This document shows positions 22,913-37,100 of a stretch of 64,000 nucleotides of DNA, piece by piece. The notes below the pieces were generated by a model, which did no database searches, was not told the DNA's origin, and saw only the letters and a program-made list of their open reading frames with translations. Made by a program: the position numbers and the translations under genes. The stretch spans positions 1,848,106-1,912,105 of the forward strand of contig NW_002060950.1 of assembly GCF_000150275.1 (NCBI RefSeq), written 5' to 3'. This DNA comes from Trichoplax adhaerens. Taxonomy: Eukaryota > Placozoa > Uniplacotomia > Trichoplacea > Trichoplacidae. Positions within the stretch are counted from its first letter, which is position 1, and each line of letters begins with the position of its first letter.

Positions 22913-25900
22913 TTATCCATCCCAGATACTTCGCTTCTGCTCGGCTTCCCTCTTTTTTTGTTCTGAAAATATGTCATCAATACTGTATTAATAAAATGAT
23001 TTCAACTGACATGATGATTGCAATTATAGTAGCAAGTAGGAGAAAATGGGATACGTTATGTTGGAAGTTACCTCTAGCTTCTTTTACTTTTTGCATTTCC
23101 ATTTTTCTTTGCTCTCGACTGATATTTGGCCTGACGCCTAGATGAGTTGCAACCATCCTACGAGCAGTTGCTGCTGATGTTTCCGGTCTTGCCTTAAACG
23201 GTTGGAAGGATTCTATAAAATAGTTACAGTAAAATTACCATTGGAATTACTATTGCCTTGAGAAGTCAATAGGAGTTTATGGATGACCGCGTACCTACGA
23301 GATTTACAGCTTTCGACTTTGAGGTTGAAGAAGCTTCATTAAACGGGCGTAATTTCATAAGTGGGTCATTGAATCGAGTAAGTATGCTTAATGCTAGTAG
23401 ATATCAAGTGTCCAGTGTTATAAACGATTTCTTGAGTGCAGTAGGTTGTTATTTTCAACAATATAACGATTATTACTTAATATCTATAAAATTATTACCT
23501 GCATGTGAATCAGACAACACAATCAAAGCATGGGTATCATCAGTCCATCTTATAACAAAGTCCTTGCAGCTGCGGCGAAATGTTCAAGATAGGTGATGTT
23601 AGTATCACTTCACTATCCGCTATAAACTTTGCAATATTAGAGTATTTTCAGTAGACAGTCGTACACAATTCAATCTCCTACTGTACAATATTGTAATAAA
23701 CTTGGAGCCATGCACTAAAAAATACTGTTCTTAATACAAATGATCCAATGAAAAAGGTAGAATTGTACGTATTATGCATACTGTAGCGAAAAACTGAGAT
23801 TACCGCCTAGTGCTAAATTAATAGGATGTCTACTACAGTATCAGTTTAGGTGGCTGGTATCGCAAAACGTTGCTAATATCGTATAATCCAGAAGTAGGAA
23901 GTAAAATTTGAAACCAACAAATAACTACTTTACATCTTGTTCTATACATGTCATACTGCATAACGGCAGACGAAAATCAGCATTACCCGGTACCATTTAA
24001 AGCTGCGTTAAGGTCACTTGTTTGCAACGCTTCTGAGAAATCGTACATCTCCAAGACATGGCTGTATTCTAACACAAGAATGGTTAATTGTTAAAAAATA
24101 TAATATATTTGAAATTAGTGTAATTTAGAAGTGCTTGCACTGCGATTGTTATGAAACTGTTAGTAAGTGTCTATCCGTAAATTTAATTTAGAATGATTAA
24201 GAATAATAGATTGCTAACCATCCTTGATATCGTAGTTACTGTAATCATTTACGGCTTGCTTTAATTGCATCTTGTTGGTGGATGGCACAACATTTCGCAG
24301 CTTTACAATTAGAATATATAAGCTTAAATCATGACAAGCTTTACTAAGTAAACAATAACATCTAGTATATACTCATATTCATTGCGGAATGAAAAGTTAT
24401 ATAAAACGCTACTTCTTTCATTAGCTTAGCATCTAAGCACTCTCCGCTTTCATCAAAACACTTTTCCCATTCTTCTTCCGAACTTTCATGATTTTCAAAT
24501 ATCGCTTGAGCCGACTCTGCACTATTAGTAGGAGACTCCACCTCGACCGCCTGAGTGCTTCTTTCTTGTACCGTTGTGCTAGCGTCTTGGCTAGAAGTGT
24601 TTTGATTTATGCTTAAATTATTTATTTCATTGGCAATGTCATCATTTCCTTTCTTGGAGGATTCCTTCAGTATTACATCACCACCAGGTTCATTGATCGG
24701 CTTCATTGTTAAGGCATTTTCCTTCTCTGTAATTACTGTAGAATTTGAGATCGAATCTGGGAGAATAGAATCAGAACCAGCAGTAGCATTTGCATTTTCG
24801 ACGGGAACAGCCTTCTTAGGTGGTCCAGTTTCTATCGGCTTCATTTTATTTTTTTTTTTCGATTTTTTACCAGATTTTGATTTTTTCTCCTTCCCGATAT
24901 CAGCTTCCCTTCTTTGTCGTGGCACATAAATCTCGGCTGTTGGCCGCTTTTGATTACTATCGTATTTTAAAATTGAGTAATTTAAAGAACATGGTTATGC
25001 ATGAGTAGGTAAATAAGCTTTACTGTATTTAAACGCATCTCTAGCATGTGTAGTATACCTTTTTCGATCATTTGATTTATCATTTTCTGATGATCGTGAT
25101 TCTTCTTTGGCTTCGGGTGTATTTACATTTTCAGATATTGAGGAGCTGTCGACAGATTATACACGTATATTAGAATTATCCATACACCTATATAAACATG
25201 AAGTCACTATTATATTATCGGCTGTATAGTGGAGTAGACGAAGAGACTGTGGTTCAACTCGAGATGACTACCGATCGTTTCAAGCCAGAATTGTACAAAT
25301 ATAGTGTTGCGATGCTTTTTAATCGTATCTAGCTTGATGTTAACCTATTCTTCAATGTCAGCAATCTAACCCCCATTTGCGGAATTAATAGATAATGTAT
25401 GATGCGAGTATCTGCATCGATCATCGACTATGTATATTATCCTATAAAATGATACCGCACACCATTCTGTTTTTAACTACGATGCCATAAATTGCTTAAT
25501 ATGCTACATCCGATAATGTTACCTTGATTCTGCCATGGATTGGGTGATGGGAGTGTTGAAGAAAAGAGCGGTTCGTCGGTTGATGTCTTTTCCTACTGAT
25601 TGACTTTGAACTGGAGGGAATTGCGCTGCAGTTTGATGAATAAGATAGCGATATCGAGATCGTACAGGAGGGAAAAGTAGAACTGATACAGCATTGGAAG
25701 TCCTTAAGAAGTTACAAGGAATACATTAGATCGATCTATGATACTCGTTAATTTATCATCTAGCCTCATTCGATTCTAAATAGCAATATGCAGAAGCCCT
25801 ATTAATTTAAATGCGTTCAGTATGACAATGACTGTAGGTCTACTCATACAGAACGCAGTACAAAGTACTGCAAACGACGATTTGGTGTGACTTATCGAAG

Positions 25901-26969
25901 CAGTATATTTATTTTATGGATTACTTGCACAATCAGTATGAAATACAAGTAGTAAATCAGTTTAAACTATGCAATACCGATTGCAACCTACAGTAGTACG
26001 AAGAAGTTCTAAACTTATGTTATTAGTAGTATTCAGGCTGATACATTGTAAACTATTGAACGCAGCAGCATCACTATTTTACAGGCTACTTGCACAATCG
26101 GTATGAAATATACAGTAGTAAATCAGTTTTAAGCTGCGAAATACCGACTGTGACTGGGCACAAAAAAGTCCTAAAAACTTTACTGCATTGCCAGCAATAT
26201 TCAACCTGATCTACCACTTAACATTACTCAGGGTCTACAGTACATGGCCTACTGTAACTACATTAAAAGATTAATCCATTATCATCACCACTGGAGGCCA
26301 TTCTTAACGACGTAATCGATAATGTACTGATTGAATGGCGTAGTGTACATATTCACCGTTATACATCGTGGCCCTCGTCAGCCTTTCTTCTACTCCCTCC
26401 ATTTTGATGAAGATTGTTTACATACGTAAAGTAAGCAACGTGGAGTACTTGCTACTATTGCTTACTCTTTGAGTCAACGACTGGTTGTCTTTTAATCATT
26501 TACAATCCTATACGTAGACGTATAGGATATTTGCATAGTCAATGCCAATCATGAACACTGCTACACCATCACTAATGATTGCTTTTAACTCTCTCATATA
26601 AGTAAAGCTTGCTTGAATTGAAATCAAGCAGAATATCTCAAGAGATGTTGGAAAATGAATCGATTGGCTGGCATGAGAAGCGTGCTTTGCATTGCGACTA
26701 TCCGTTTGCGATGAAAATTAAAGTAGCTTACCGACTCTGCTCGACAAATCTCTTGATATCGTCCTGTACAAGAGCAAGAAATGCTTCCTCTGCCACGTTG
26801 ATACGATACTTTCCAAAGCGATGATCAAGGATAAAATGAAATCAAATGCTAGTACTTCCAAGTGATGAAGAAATACCAGCGTAAAATGTTCAAGCTTGAC
26901 GGTAGTAACGGAGTCATTTGGCACTGCAAGAGGGTACCGACTGTATTGTGTACAATACAACAGTGTCAT
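22913..26969 (-). CDS. R3HCC1L: R3H and coiled-coil protein, R3HCC1/R3HCC1L-like
   Basis: Complement exons: 26877-26969 (probable ATG exon, less certain), 26732-26808, 25523-25702, 25059-25145, 24413-24956, 24219-24300, 23987-24068, 23499-23569, 23295-23393, 23072-23212, 22913-22962 (TAA). All phases agree; about 501 aa. The R3H domain shows DDIKRFVEQS followed by LLFPPVRSRYRYLIHQTA. Next is RPTAEIYVPRQRR, the family's YVP-RR motif, then a Lys-rich and Ser/Asp-rich linker. EWEKCFDESGECLD leads into the RRM-like domain (YSHVLEMYDF, IRWTDDTHALIVLSD). The tail holds ARPETSAATARRMVATHLGV and a coil ending QKRSIWDG. The family is associated with nuclear RNA-related complexes, but its molecular job is not settled. 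It carries both the R3H domain of R3HCC1 and the acidic pre-RRM motif clearest in R3HCC1L, so the symbol is approximate. The 24609-24929 frame on the plus strand is a shadow. Confidence 0.92.
25918..26280. repeat. diverged tandem repeat, unit 165 bp, in an R3HCC1-like intron
   Basis: ACTTGCACAATCAGTATGAA at 25923 and ACTTGCACAATCGGTATGAA at 26088 head two copies exactly 165 bp apart. Both continue with AGTAGTAAATCAGTTT and AATACCGA. It lies in the intron between exons 25523-25702 and 26732-26808. Confidence 0.75.
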
Positions 26970-29900
26970 TGACTAGGATAATACCAGAGATTTGTGAAGA
27001 GACAGCGAGAATACCACACTTCCCTTATTCGCTAGCAAAGGGCCAAAGTAATCCTTCTAGGCCAGTCCTAACTGGTGATTGGTAAATCCATACTGTACCC
27101 TTATAGATTGTATCATGTATGATACATTAACTACAGCGGTGTCATGGCCGTCGAATCTCCATCAATTATAGATATTGATTGATTCTAGCTAAGCCTAGAG
27201 GAAATTTTGCATCTTTCGACAATATTAGAAATGAATAAGAAAATTGTAACGAATATTAAGATACTTAGCAACCGTGATTTTCACTTAGTAGTCCACTACT
27301 TAGGCTATATCATTTTCGATAGCATTTAGTTAATCTATAGCTCTAGTATAACATATATAGATATACAGTATATACTATATCTATCTATCTATCGAAAAGT
27401 AGTTTACCAGCATCTATGCAATCTGCTGTGATGACTATCTAGAAATTTAGCTGCCTACCATACAACATATAGCATATATTTGTCCTAAAGAATACATAGC
27501 ATCCATAACCGGGCATTCTCACTGCCTTTTCATATCCTTAGTAGGATAGTGCCTACGGCCGTTGTCGGCAATGGTCGCATTTCCGATACTCGCAGTATCG
27601 CATACTTGTACCGGGAAATCATTCTTCCGTATATAAAAATTGGGGCTCTCTTTCAAATACTTTCTCACTCATGTATCAAGGATAGTTGAAATCAAAGCGA
27701 TGTTGTTTTAGTTCAATTGTTAGCTTTAACAAGATCATCAATGTTCATTATAGACCAGAGTTAGCTGTCTTGAATGGGTACGGCTACAACAACAACTCAA
27801 GACGTAAGAGAGCTTGTCTTATTTAATATCACATGCTAATTAATGATATAATTAAGGAATAGAATGGTACTAGGACAGAGAGGATACCCAACACATTATT
27901 ACTTCAAATTTGATTGTATACAACAGCGAGTTAATTCATTCCATCTATATTGATTATCCTAGCAGAGAGGAAGAGCAATACTGGATGTACGTGCAGAGAT
28001 ATTGAAAAGTAAAATGAGCTAATACTCTCGTTATACAAAGTATAAAAAGAGAGTATATTATCACTTAATGTAAATAATATCGAGAAATTGATGGACGTAG
28101 AAATACCATTGTTGATATTCTGTTATTAGTCGTATACAGAACAAGCGATAAAGTTTTCTACTTAGTAGTTATTGGCATAAAGAAAAGGATTTTTAACGGA
28201 TATTCATTACTAGTATTCGCATATAGAAAATCCAATTTATCAGTAATAGTATTATAGAATTCATTACAGCAACGTATTGAATGTATCAATATCATTAATA
28301 ATTAATAAAAAAGAATAGATAATTAACATTCATTACTGCTCTCTTTCATATTTATGAAGACTTTACTCCATCCCGCGTAAACATCCTAAAATTGATGCTA
28401 AGTCGAAGTATACTCTACAGATAATTAAGCACATTCATAGGGGAAAGATATAGTACTATTTGCAACCCATTTCAAAAAAATCATAGTACAGTAAATAATC
28501 AATCGAGATCAACATATCAGCATTAGCTCCAGCGTGCCTTATAGATGTGCCCTGTAGATATCTGCTGTACACATTGGATCCGAAATGGTAGCGTTACTAC
28601 TATACTAATCAATTTTATTGATGTAAAAGTAGACACTTAATGATAATTTCAATATAAAATGACTATTATTGATTTGCACATGTTTGAAAACAATAAATTA
28701 CTTGATTACATAACCTACGTATTCTATAGTTAAAACGTAATAGGATGGGTATCGATGGACTATAGATATACGAGTATTATTGTTGAAGGTTGCTGGTAAT
28801 TATGCTGATCAGCATTATTATCGTATTAAAGACCATGGTAGTATTGAATAATTAAACTATCAATTGTTAAGTTTGACAAGTCAGGAATTTTTAAGATTCA
28901 ATGCTGCTGGAAGGGATTAAGTATAATGTAGCAACAGTTCTCACAATATAATGTTTTGGACTATGCCCAAGCTTTAATCTTGATGACAACATAGTCGAGA
29001 CAAACTACTCATATTAAGAATGTTGTGATAGCTACATTACCAAAATACCTTAATCAAATCATAAGATCGACGTTAATCACAACAGAATCGTAGTCTATGT
29101 CTACTATTAAATTTAATTTTAAGTTACTGATTAGCTATCATTATGATTATAAGTGTAACATTCAAACTGATATTATTTCTTTTCTATCAAGTCACTATTA
29201 TTTAATTAAAGCTTTGTCTAGCAGATAATTCTGCAAAAAATAGTTTGCTGATATTGGCTAGTTGACGCTAAAAATTTCGATCTTTCTTTAATCAATTGAT
29301 AACATTTCTTTAATTTCTTCATCTCCTTATTCATGTTTAACTAGCTATAGAAATATATTTAGTTCACGCTGCATTCTTTGCTTCGATTTAAATAAATGAG
29401 AACAAACACTGTATTCATAAAACGGTAGTTTTTCCAATTCCTGAAATGGAAGGAATATTAATTAAATAAATAATGGTATATTTTTAAATGCAGATGAATT
29501 AAAGCCGATTGAGAATCGATGCTTTATTTCCTTGTCGAGGGATGGGACGATAAATATCTATTTTATTAACTTTTTAATACTGTATCGATAATATAATTGG
29601 AAATTGATATGCTATTTGCTCATCTAACTATTTTAGCTATTATTACAATATTGCTCATAAGGGTAAGATTGCCTGAAAACAACATCCTCTAAGTGTCCTT
29701 TAATTTCTTTTGAATTCTGCAGGCTATTACTATTATTGCACAGAATTCAAGACAAAATTTCTTTCCATACAGTAGCGAACAGTAAATATGTCTATTATAA
29801 TAGATGGCTAGCCATTTTACTCCCACTTAATAATATTTTTCTGTCTTTGAATAATTATCTATGCTGGATAGCGATCAACATTATTTCATTAATCACGGCA

Positions 29901-31167
29901 TATCCATGATTATACTGCATAATATTTTATTTTCCACATCAAACTCTTAATCATTCTAATAGTAACATCATATAGCAATGATTTAGTGAATCAATTCATA
30001 GATATAGCAGACAAAACAGGCATAGTTTTTATCCATTCCATTATGCGATAACCATAACAAAAATTTATTTTTTAAACCAATCACTATTCTCGTTTCTGGT
30101 CGTCGTCACCTTGTAATTAACATGATTAGCGCAGGTGTGCTGTATTTGCTGTTAAATTGACAAAGGTAGAGACAGAAGATTGAAGATTGTATAAAATACC
30201 GTCATTCGTGTTGATAATGGCCAATTTCATCGTAATTTAGATATTCTTATGCAGTATAATAGTTATTATGCAATTTATTTTCCATCTACCCAAACAATCT
30301 AAAAATTGATATTTAAAGTCTTTCTTAACTAAATTGGCAATGATGAAAGGAAGTCTCTCTATGATTACATATATACCTCGCTGTATTACCTATTAGTCCA
30401 GCCAATAAAGACATGATGGCAGTATGTTAAATGAATTGTAACCAGGCAGTATTAATATTGAATTTATCATTGAAATATATTATGATCTTGTTGACATTAT
30501 TATAAGGGCTGGCGAAAGCAAGTCAAGGAATAGAATTCTATCTTATTACATTATCAAATCGCTCTTCTACTACCTATGTTCATATCCCTATCTGTCTGGG
30601 CGTAATATCATAATAACAGAATCTTTTGATTTAATATATATATTCAAGCCTTTTGATGAGCTCACTTTCTATTATTTCATACCTAGTTGCTATAGCAACT
30701 AAGACAATATCATTCTTTGGGGTTATTCTTCTTCTCCTCGATAGCTTATTTACTGCAAAGTCAATTCGAACTTTATATGCATATTAATCATGTTGCAAGT
30801 TATTGCATATCCAATTTCTTGATCAAAACTATCGACTAGGTGTATTTAATGACTTGAGATTGATTGATTAGGTAAATGGCGGATAGGAACATAACGTTAC
30901 GATCATGGGTTGTTTTTGGATATAAAAAAATAATACTTGTTATTTCAAATAATTAATTTGAATAGAAAGAGAACTCTATCTGACTATAATATATAGAGAG
31001 TGAATTAAAAATGATTGTAATTGATTCTATTAGATTGGATATTGAAAGAAGATTGGGTAGCAGACAGGCAGATGATGGCATCAATTGTAATTCAAGTTTA
31101 ATTTTAATCGATCATCTACGCCAAACTTTTGTTATACAAGGAAATAAAATTCATTTTTGGAAAAATT
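26970..31167. other. divergent gap upstream of the R3HCC1-like gene and the TRPM gene
   Basis: 4.2 kb without a recognised full gene. It holds a short TATC microsatellite (27376-27395), a TATA-box promoter candidate (27631) and one short possible first exon (27775-27804). The rest, roughly 27.9-31.0 kb, is AT-rich and featureless to my reading; it may be a long first TRPM intron. Confidence 0.4.
27625..27804 (+). promoter_or_regulatory. candidate TATA promoter and first exon for the TRPM gene
   Basis: CGTATATAAAAATTGGGG (TATA at about 27631) is followed by short upstream frames (ATG GTATCAAGGATAG-type) and an ATG at 27775. That ATG opens MGTATTTTQD and ends in phase 0 at a good donor, GACGTAAGAG. 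It could be joined in frame to the exon containing 31168 through the acceptor ATACAAG at about 31140. Nothing in the sequence proves the join. Confidence 0.3.
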
Positions 31168-34100
31168 ATGCCTCAAGGAAGGGATTCAATAGCATCGTAT
31201 CGTTCAGCGGAATTGATGTCGGCATCAAAAAGATCCAAACCTAACCGACGACAACGTAGCGAGGCCTTGTATGAAAAAGAGGATTTTCAGGTGTGCTATA
31301 CTGTACAATTAATTATCCTTTGGGGCCTTGATTAACTCTGATCAATCAATTACTGTCTTCTATTTATCTATAATTTTTAAAGGGTGTTATTGTACTTTTA
31401 CTCATCATCAATGATGTTAAACTAGATTCTGTATTAACTACTTAAAAAATGGAAGATTGATTGCAGTTTATTGACTTTCTTTTCAATACGACAAGATTGT
31501 GCCCTATCTTCTTTTAGCCTAGTTATGCATGATTAGTTGCTGTATTCATTGACTTGCCACATTCGTTCTCTTACACCTGCTTCGAATCCAATACATCAGT
31601 AAAAGTGTTCTATCATACGGTAACGGGGAAAACTCTTCTATTTGACAATTTGTGTTATTATGATAAAAGAATTAATTAATGAAATGGAATGATGGTAGTA
31701 AGTGCTATGAAATTCAGCAATATGATCCGTGAAACTGTCATCTACCTGATTTAACCATTCCATCACTCCCACAAGAATAAAAATAGTTATATCTCTTCAA
31801 TTACATTGACAACGATTCCGTGAATAGTAATAAATAAATTTTAATTTGGAATAGGATATTAGAAAGAATAAATTCATCCCCTCTTCTCGTCTTGCCTTTA
31901 TTACAGACTTAATAGCTCTATCTTAACCAGTCAGTGTAGTGTTGGCCCTTTTATCATATTGTATTTAAGTTACTTGATTACTTTTCTGTCCAACTGCTAA
32001 TCCATACGATCCTAATCCAGAGATTGAATTGGTATTTCACTTGTTGTCTATTCATTCCATCATAATGCCATTCGCTAGGGATATTCAAGTAAGATGATCG
32101 TTTTAATTTTTTATTTGAAAGAAAAATTGAATTAGATTTAGGTATACTGTATTAGTTAATATACATTTTCTCGCATTCGATGTGTATGAATAGCCAGTAT
32201 ATACGTCTAGATAGGGATAGACTGGTAAAACTCTATATTATGCCCAAATTATACATCGCTGCAATCGTTAACCACTGTAAATCAAGACGATATTCATTTT
32301 ACTATGGCAAAATAAAAATTTTAACAAATCCTTCTTGTTTCTTTTACTGTCTTACATCAAGATAGGCTCATTATACTCTTTGGTTGTTTACTGAAAAGTA
32401 ATTTTGCTTCGTTATACATCACTTCTTATTTATCCACTTCTAGCTAATAATTATTGTCGATTTTGCGTTTGATATTATTGCGTTGCCATACACAATATTG
32501 ATCAATCGAATAAGTTGTATTTCAATTTATCTTTATAACAGAAAGAAGTTGATTACATCAAGACGACGTTTAATAAGCTTGAATGTGTTCACTATGTCCG
32601 AAATGTACAGAGCAAAACACGAAGGTATGATCAATATGGAAGCAGAGAAATGGAATTATTTTATTTACGATGAACTTTGGTCATTTTAACCAACCATCAT
32701 TGATTGGAGTATCAAGACTTAATCTAACTACATTTTGTTACCAATGTTTACTTTAGTCGGATGTGATCGTATTTTTTATACTTATCAGGAGTAAATCAAT
32801 AATTGTCGATATGTGGAATAATAATTTAAACCAAAATTGATTTGTCATTGGCCGATGTTATTTGACTGGATATTCAGAGGTTATTTTTAAATGATGGATT
32901 GGTCTTTGACTTTTTTCCTAGTTGTTATTGTGGTAGAAACACCAATGAACACGGTTTTGAAACACCAGAGCGTAAAACAAGCCGAGGTACAGGCATAATA
33001 TAGATGTTAAAGTCGAAATATTATATTACTACTTTATTATCAATGAATGATGTTTTTTATTTCTTTCGTAATGATTATCTAATTATAGCGCATGGCTGTT
33101 CTATAGAACTATAGAAATAATATTTTATAATAAGACATAACTAAAGGCACACTTAAATGATTTTATCAAGTTTATATAACCGTAAATTTTTATTTATCAC
33201 TTCGAAATACCATAGTATCATTCTAATGCTACTTTTCACTTTCCCGGTCAATGCCAAAAATTATTTAAAGAAAATCTTGCTATAAATTAATAAGAATTTT
33301 GAAAATAGCTACTTCTATGTCTATCAAGTCTTCAGCAGCTACGACATTTATCGCTACTTACAGAGACCACTGCCCTAGTCTCAGTTTTTAGCATAATTAA
33401 TTAATTATTGTTAATGCTGATCATCGAGGAAAATGCCTCTATTTTGGGTCCTCTCGGTCATTTGATCCCTACCAAATATCTGATATCAATTTCCTACTAC
33501 AGTATTACAATACTTCTAATATAATAGAGTAATTTATATCATATGATATCTTTTATAATCCAGAGTCTTTCATGAAATAATGCCCTAAGTGTAATCGATA
33601 AGAATGGCTTCCCTAACTACAAAAATAATGATGTTAACTAAGCTTTTAATCATTATAAATTAAAATATCTTCACTACTTTATACGTATTTATTCCTAGCT
33701 TAAAAATACCAATGATTGTTTCTAGCTCTTACTAGAGGGATATCACAATCATACAAGGGAGTCTTGAAAACTATTAGATTTTAAATAATGTACTTTGCGT
33801 TATTATAATCATTATCGTATGCATATTTATCTTTAGCTTAAAAAAATATCAAATGATCGCTTCTAGCACTTACAGGATGGGCATCACTAATAGATAGGCA
33901 AAATTGAATACTTTTAGATTTCATATATTGTAATTTACGTTGTTATACAGCATTTAAAATTAATTTTTGTTTCTCAAAGTTCATGATATACGAATATATA
34001 ACATATACACTGATATACCTTAAAAAATCACAATTTGGCTAATAGTAGCAACTTGAAATTTGGGTGGATGATATTCTGCTTCCGTTTAACACTCATTTAC

Positions 34101-37100
34101 ATAGATCATGATAAAACGTACATACAGTAGAGGAGGTGTAAATTCACTTAATGAACAATCTAAGTAAATACTCTCCCCAGTATATTTACCTAGGTTGACT
34201 ATTTATATGCGGTAGTAATGGCAATGAATTGCTATCAAATTGTTGTATATTTTCTACGGTATATCATTTCATTCTTGGCTTGGAATACCATTCGATCTCC
34301 CTTGGTAGATATTGATATAATGAATACTGGAACTACGGTAAATTGAGTAATCCATTCAACTACGTACTGAAAAATATTCGATTTCTATAGGACTATGGAA
34401 AGTTGAAAATAATTATAATATCTATTCATAAGCGTAAGTTTATCCTCGAACTATAATCACATTTATCGCTGCTGCACCATTTATTTCCGTTAATTATATC
34501 GTCGAGCATCATATAATATAAATAAAATATATTCTATTCTTCGTGAAAAGTTGGGAATACTTGTAATTTTTAATCGTAAAGGTAAGCCTATCCTCGAACT
34601 ACGATCGCATTTATCGCTGCCACACCGTTCATTTCCGTTAAGTATAGGCCATGGTATAATACAAAATGTCTTCATTTTCCCCTAGTATTGAATTCCTTAC
34701 ATTTTCATGGGTTTGCCATACTTTACTAATCCTATCTGCTGCGTATGGAATGCTAGCCATTCTTTATAGATTCTATAAAGCCTGGAATAGATGTCATTTC
34801 TATTCGTATGTGTTCATTTATCCGTGAGCTACGATCTCATTGATTGCTGTCCCATTGCCAATCTCTACTAGGATATCATAGAACTGATTTTCTTGCATTT
34901 CTTAAATCTTTCCCTGGCTTCTAGTGATCTTCATCTTATTTTTCGATAATTTGAGCATATCTTATGCTTCATTAGAATTTCTTTGCTATAGCAGCTTTTA
35001 TCAAGAGATAATTTTATCAATTTTAATATACTATAATGCATCCATATTACTATAATATGGAGAGTCTTGTAATATTTCTTAGCACATGCCAAGAAGATCT
35101 GTAAATGGGATCGCAGTAATATAGCTCCGATCGCCTTATTGTTAAGTACTGTACGCAAAATCGGTTGGTTACGATATCTACAATTACATGGAATACTCGT
35201 ACATATTACAAATCTGGTGCTTATACGGTATTATACATAAATATGGAATAAAATGAAATTTCTTTACTATGGGGATTCATCTAAGATAATTTTGTAGATT
35301 CTGATGCTATACAGCTCATCTACGAATAGGGTGCCCGATATTTTTAGCGTTATATAAAATATGGAATAATGACAGATTCCATTAATGAGCGTTAATTTAA
35401 TATCATGGGCTGTAGAAACTCAATCCTTACATATATAAAAATGAAAATCTGTTTGATTTTCCGCGATATTAACGAAGATTAAATAATGTACACAGCATTA
35501 ACTTTCCGGCGAAAAGTTACCCCAGCCAAACGTACTTAGCACTATGTACATTATTTAATCTTCGTTTCTATCGCGGACAATCAAGCAGATTTTCATTTTT
35601 TTATATGTAAGAATTTAGAATGTAATATGTATGTATTTAGGAATAAGAGATACCTTAGCTTCACTTCATCATTTTTCATATTTGAGTAAATTACAATATT
35701 TATTTTTCCTGGCTTCAGTCCTTGCTGGAATCATTGACCTTTTCTATACTGACTATTTCTTTTTCATGTATTAAATAGTGGTAGGATATCAATCCAATCG
35801 TCCAAGCACATGGAGCAAAGAGAGCTGCTTAATTGAACGGCCTAGCGATGCTTATGGACGCATTAATTTTATAAATCAATATATGGCTAGTAAACCTGCA
35901 AAGGTATCATACCTTTCAACTTTATATTGAATAGATAGCATTTCAGTCTTTACTTAATCGACATTCGCTATAGCTAAATAGAAGTCTTGTTGTTAGAGAT
36001 TATGTTTTAATCCCTTTAAAGTAACCATAGATAATATTGAAACTAACCTGAAATTGTATAAAATTTAAAATGGATAATTTGTAGTTGGTATAATAATAGG
36101 TCTGTCTAAAACTTAATGCTACTTGTTCTTTGCTTTACAGTATGCTCGTGTAAGCCATAATAGCAAACCTAAAGATTTATTGAAGTTGTTAATTGATCAT
36201 TGGAAGTTACCCATTCCTAACTTAATCATCTCTGTGACTGGTGGTGCAAAAAATTTCAAGCTAAATCAACGAGATCAAGAAATTTTCAATCGAGGATTAA
36301 TTAAAGCGGGTCAAAGTACAGGTATAAATAAAGCAATCCAGTTTGTGATATAAAGTGGTATGGAGTAGCTATGCCTTCCTCCATATAATCGTGTAGAAAA
36401 ATTTGCAAGATATCCTTCATCTAAATAATTGATTGAAAACAAATAACTTAAGCGTATAAACTGGCTATATGTTGTTTATAAGATACGGATAGTTATAATT
36501 ATATAGTGATATGAAATCATTTAATTTGCCAGATTTATGCGCTAAATTCCAATGTTTTTCTTTCATCAAAATGAATTTAAAGGTGCTTGGATTCTTACCG
36601 GCGGTACAAATATTGGTGTTGTGAAAGCAGTTGGTCGAGCTATTATCGAATCGCAATCATTGGCATGGGTTGGCAAAGGGACAAAACGAGAGCAGTTACA
36701 TTGTGTAGGAATCGCGCCTTGGAGTTATGTCGATAATTGCCAAAGCTTAATCAACAAGAAAGAAAATGAATCGGTATATCTACTGTACTTGCAATCTAAG
36801 CAAGAGATATTTTTTAGCTTACAAGTAATGCTACTGCAGTAGATATTCTTGATTGAGAATATTTATGCTATTTTCTATCTGAGCAAGTGCGCTATTCTGT
36901 TAGCAATCTCATAAAAATCTTTTTCACATACCCCATTCCTGAGTACTTGCTTCTATATTGTGTTATTATCATGTAAAATAGAGCAGGTTAGATTAATGAT
37001 TCGATACTTTTAACGCGCAGAATACAGTTTAGCAGTTTAGGTTTGCAGGACTTTTACGAGATATTTCTTCTGTAGATTATTTCAATCGTTACTTTAATAA

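Noticed and set aside
24609-24929. Plus-strand frame of 106 codons
   Set aside because: Antisense to the Lys/Ser-rich exon of the R3HCC1-like gene.
27551-27620. 5S rRNA- or snRNA-like words (GCCTACGGCC, CGCAGTATCGCATAC)
   Set aside because: Only short matches; the internal control boxes, Sm site and overall fold of 5S, U4 or U6 are not there.
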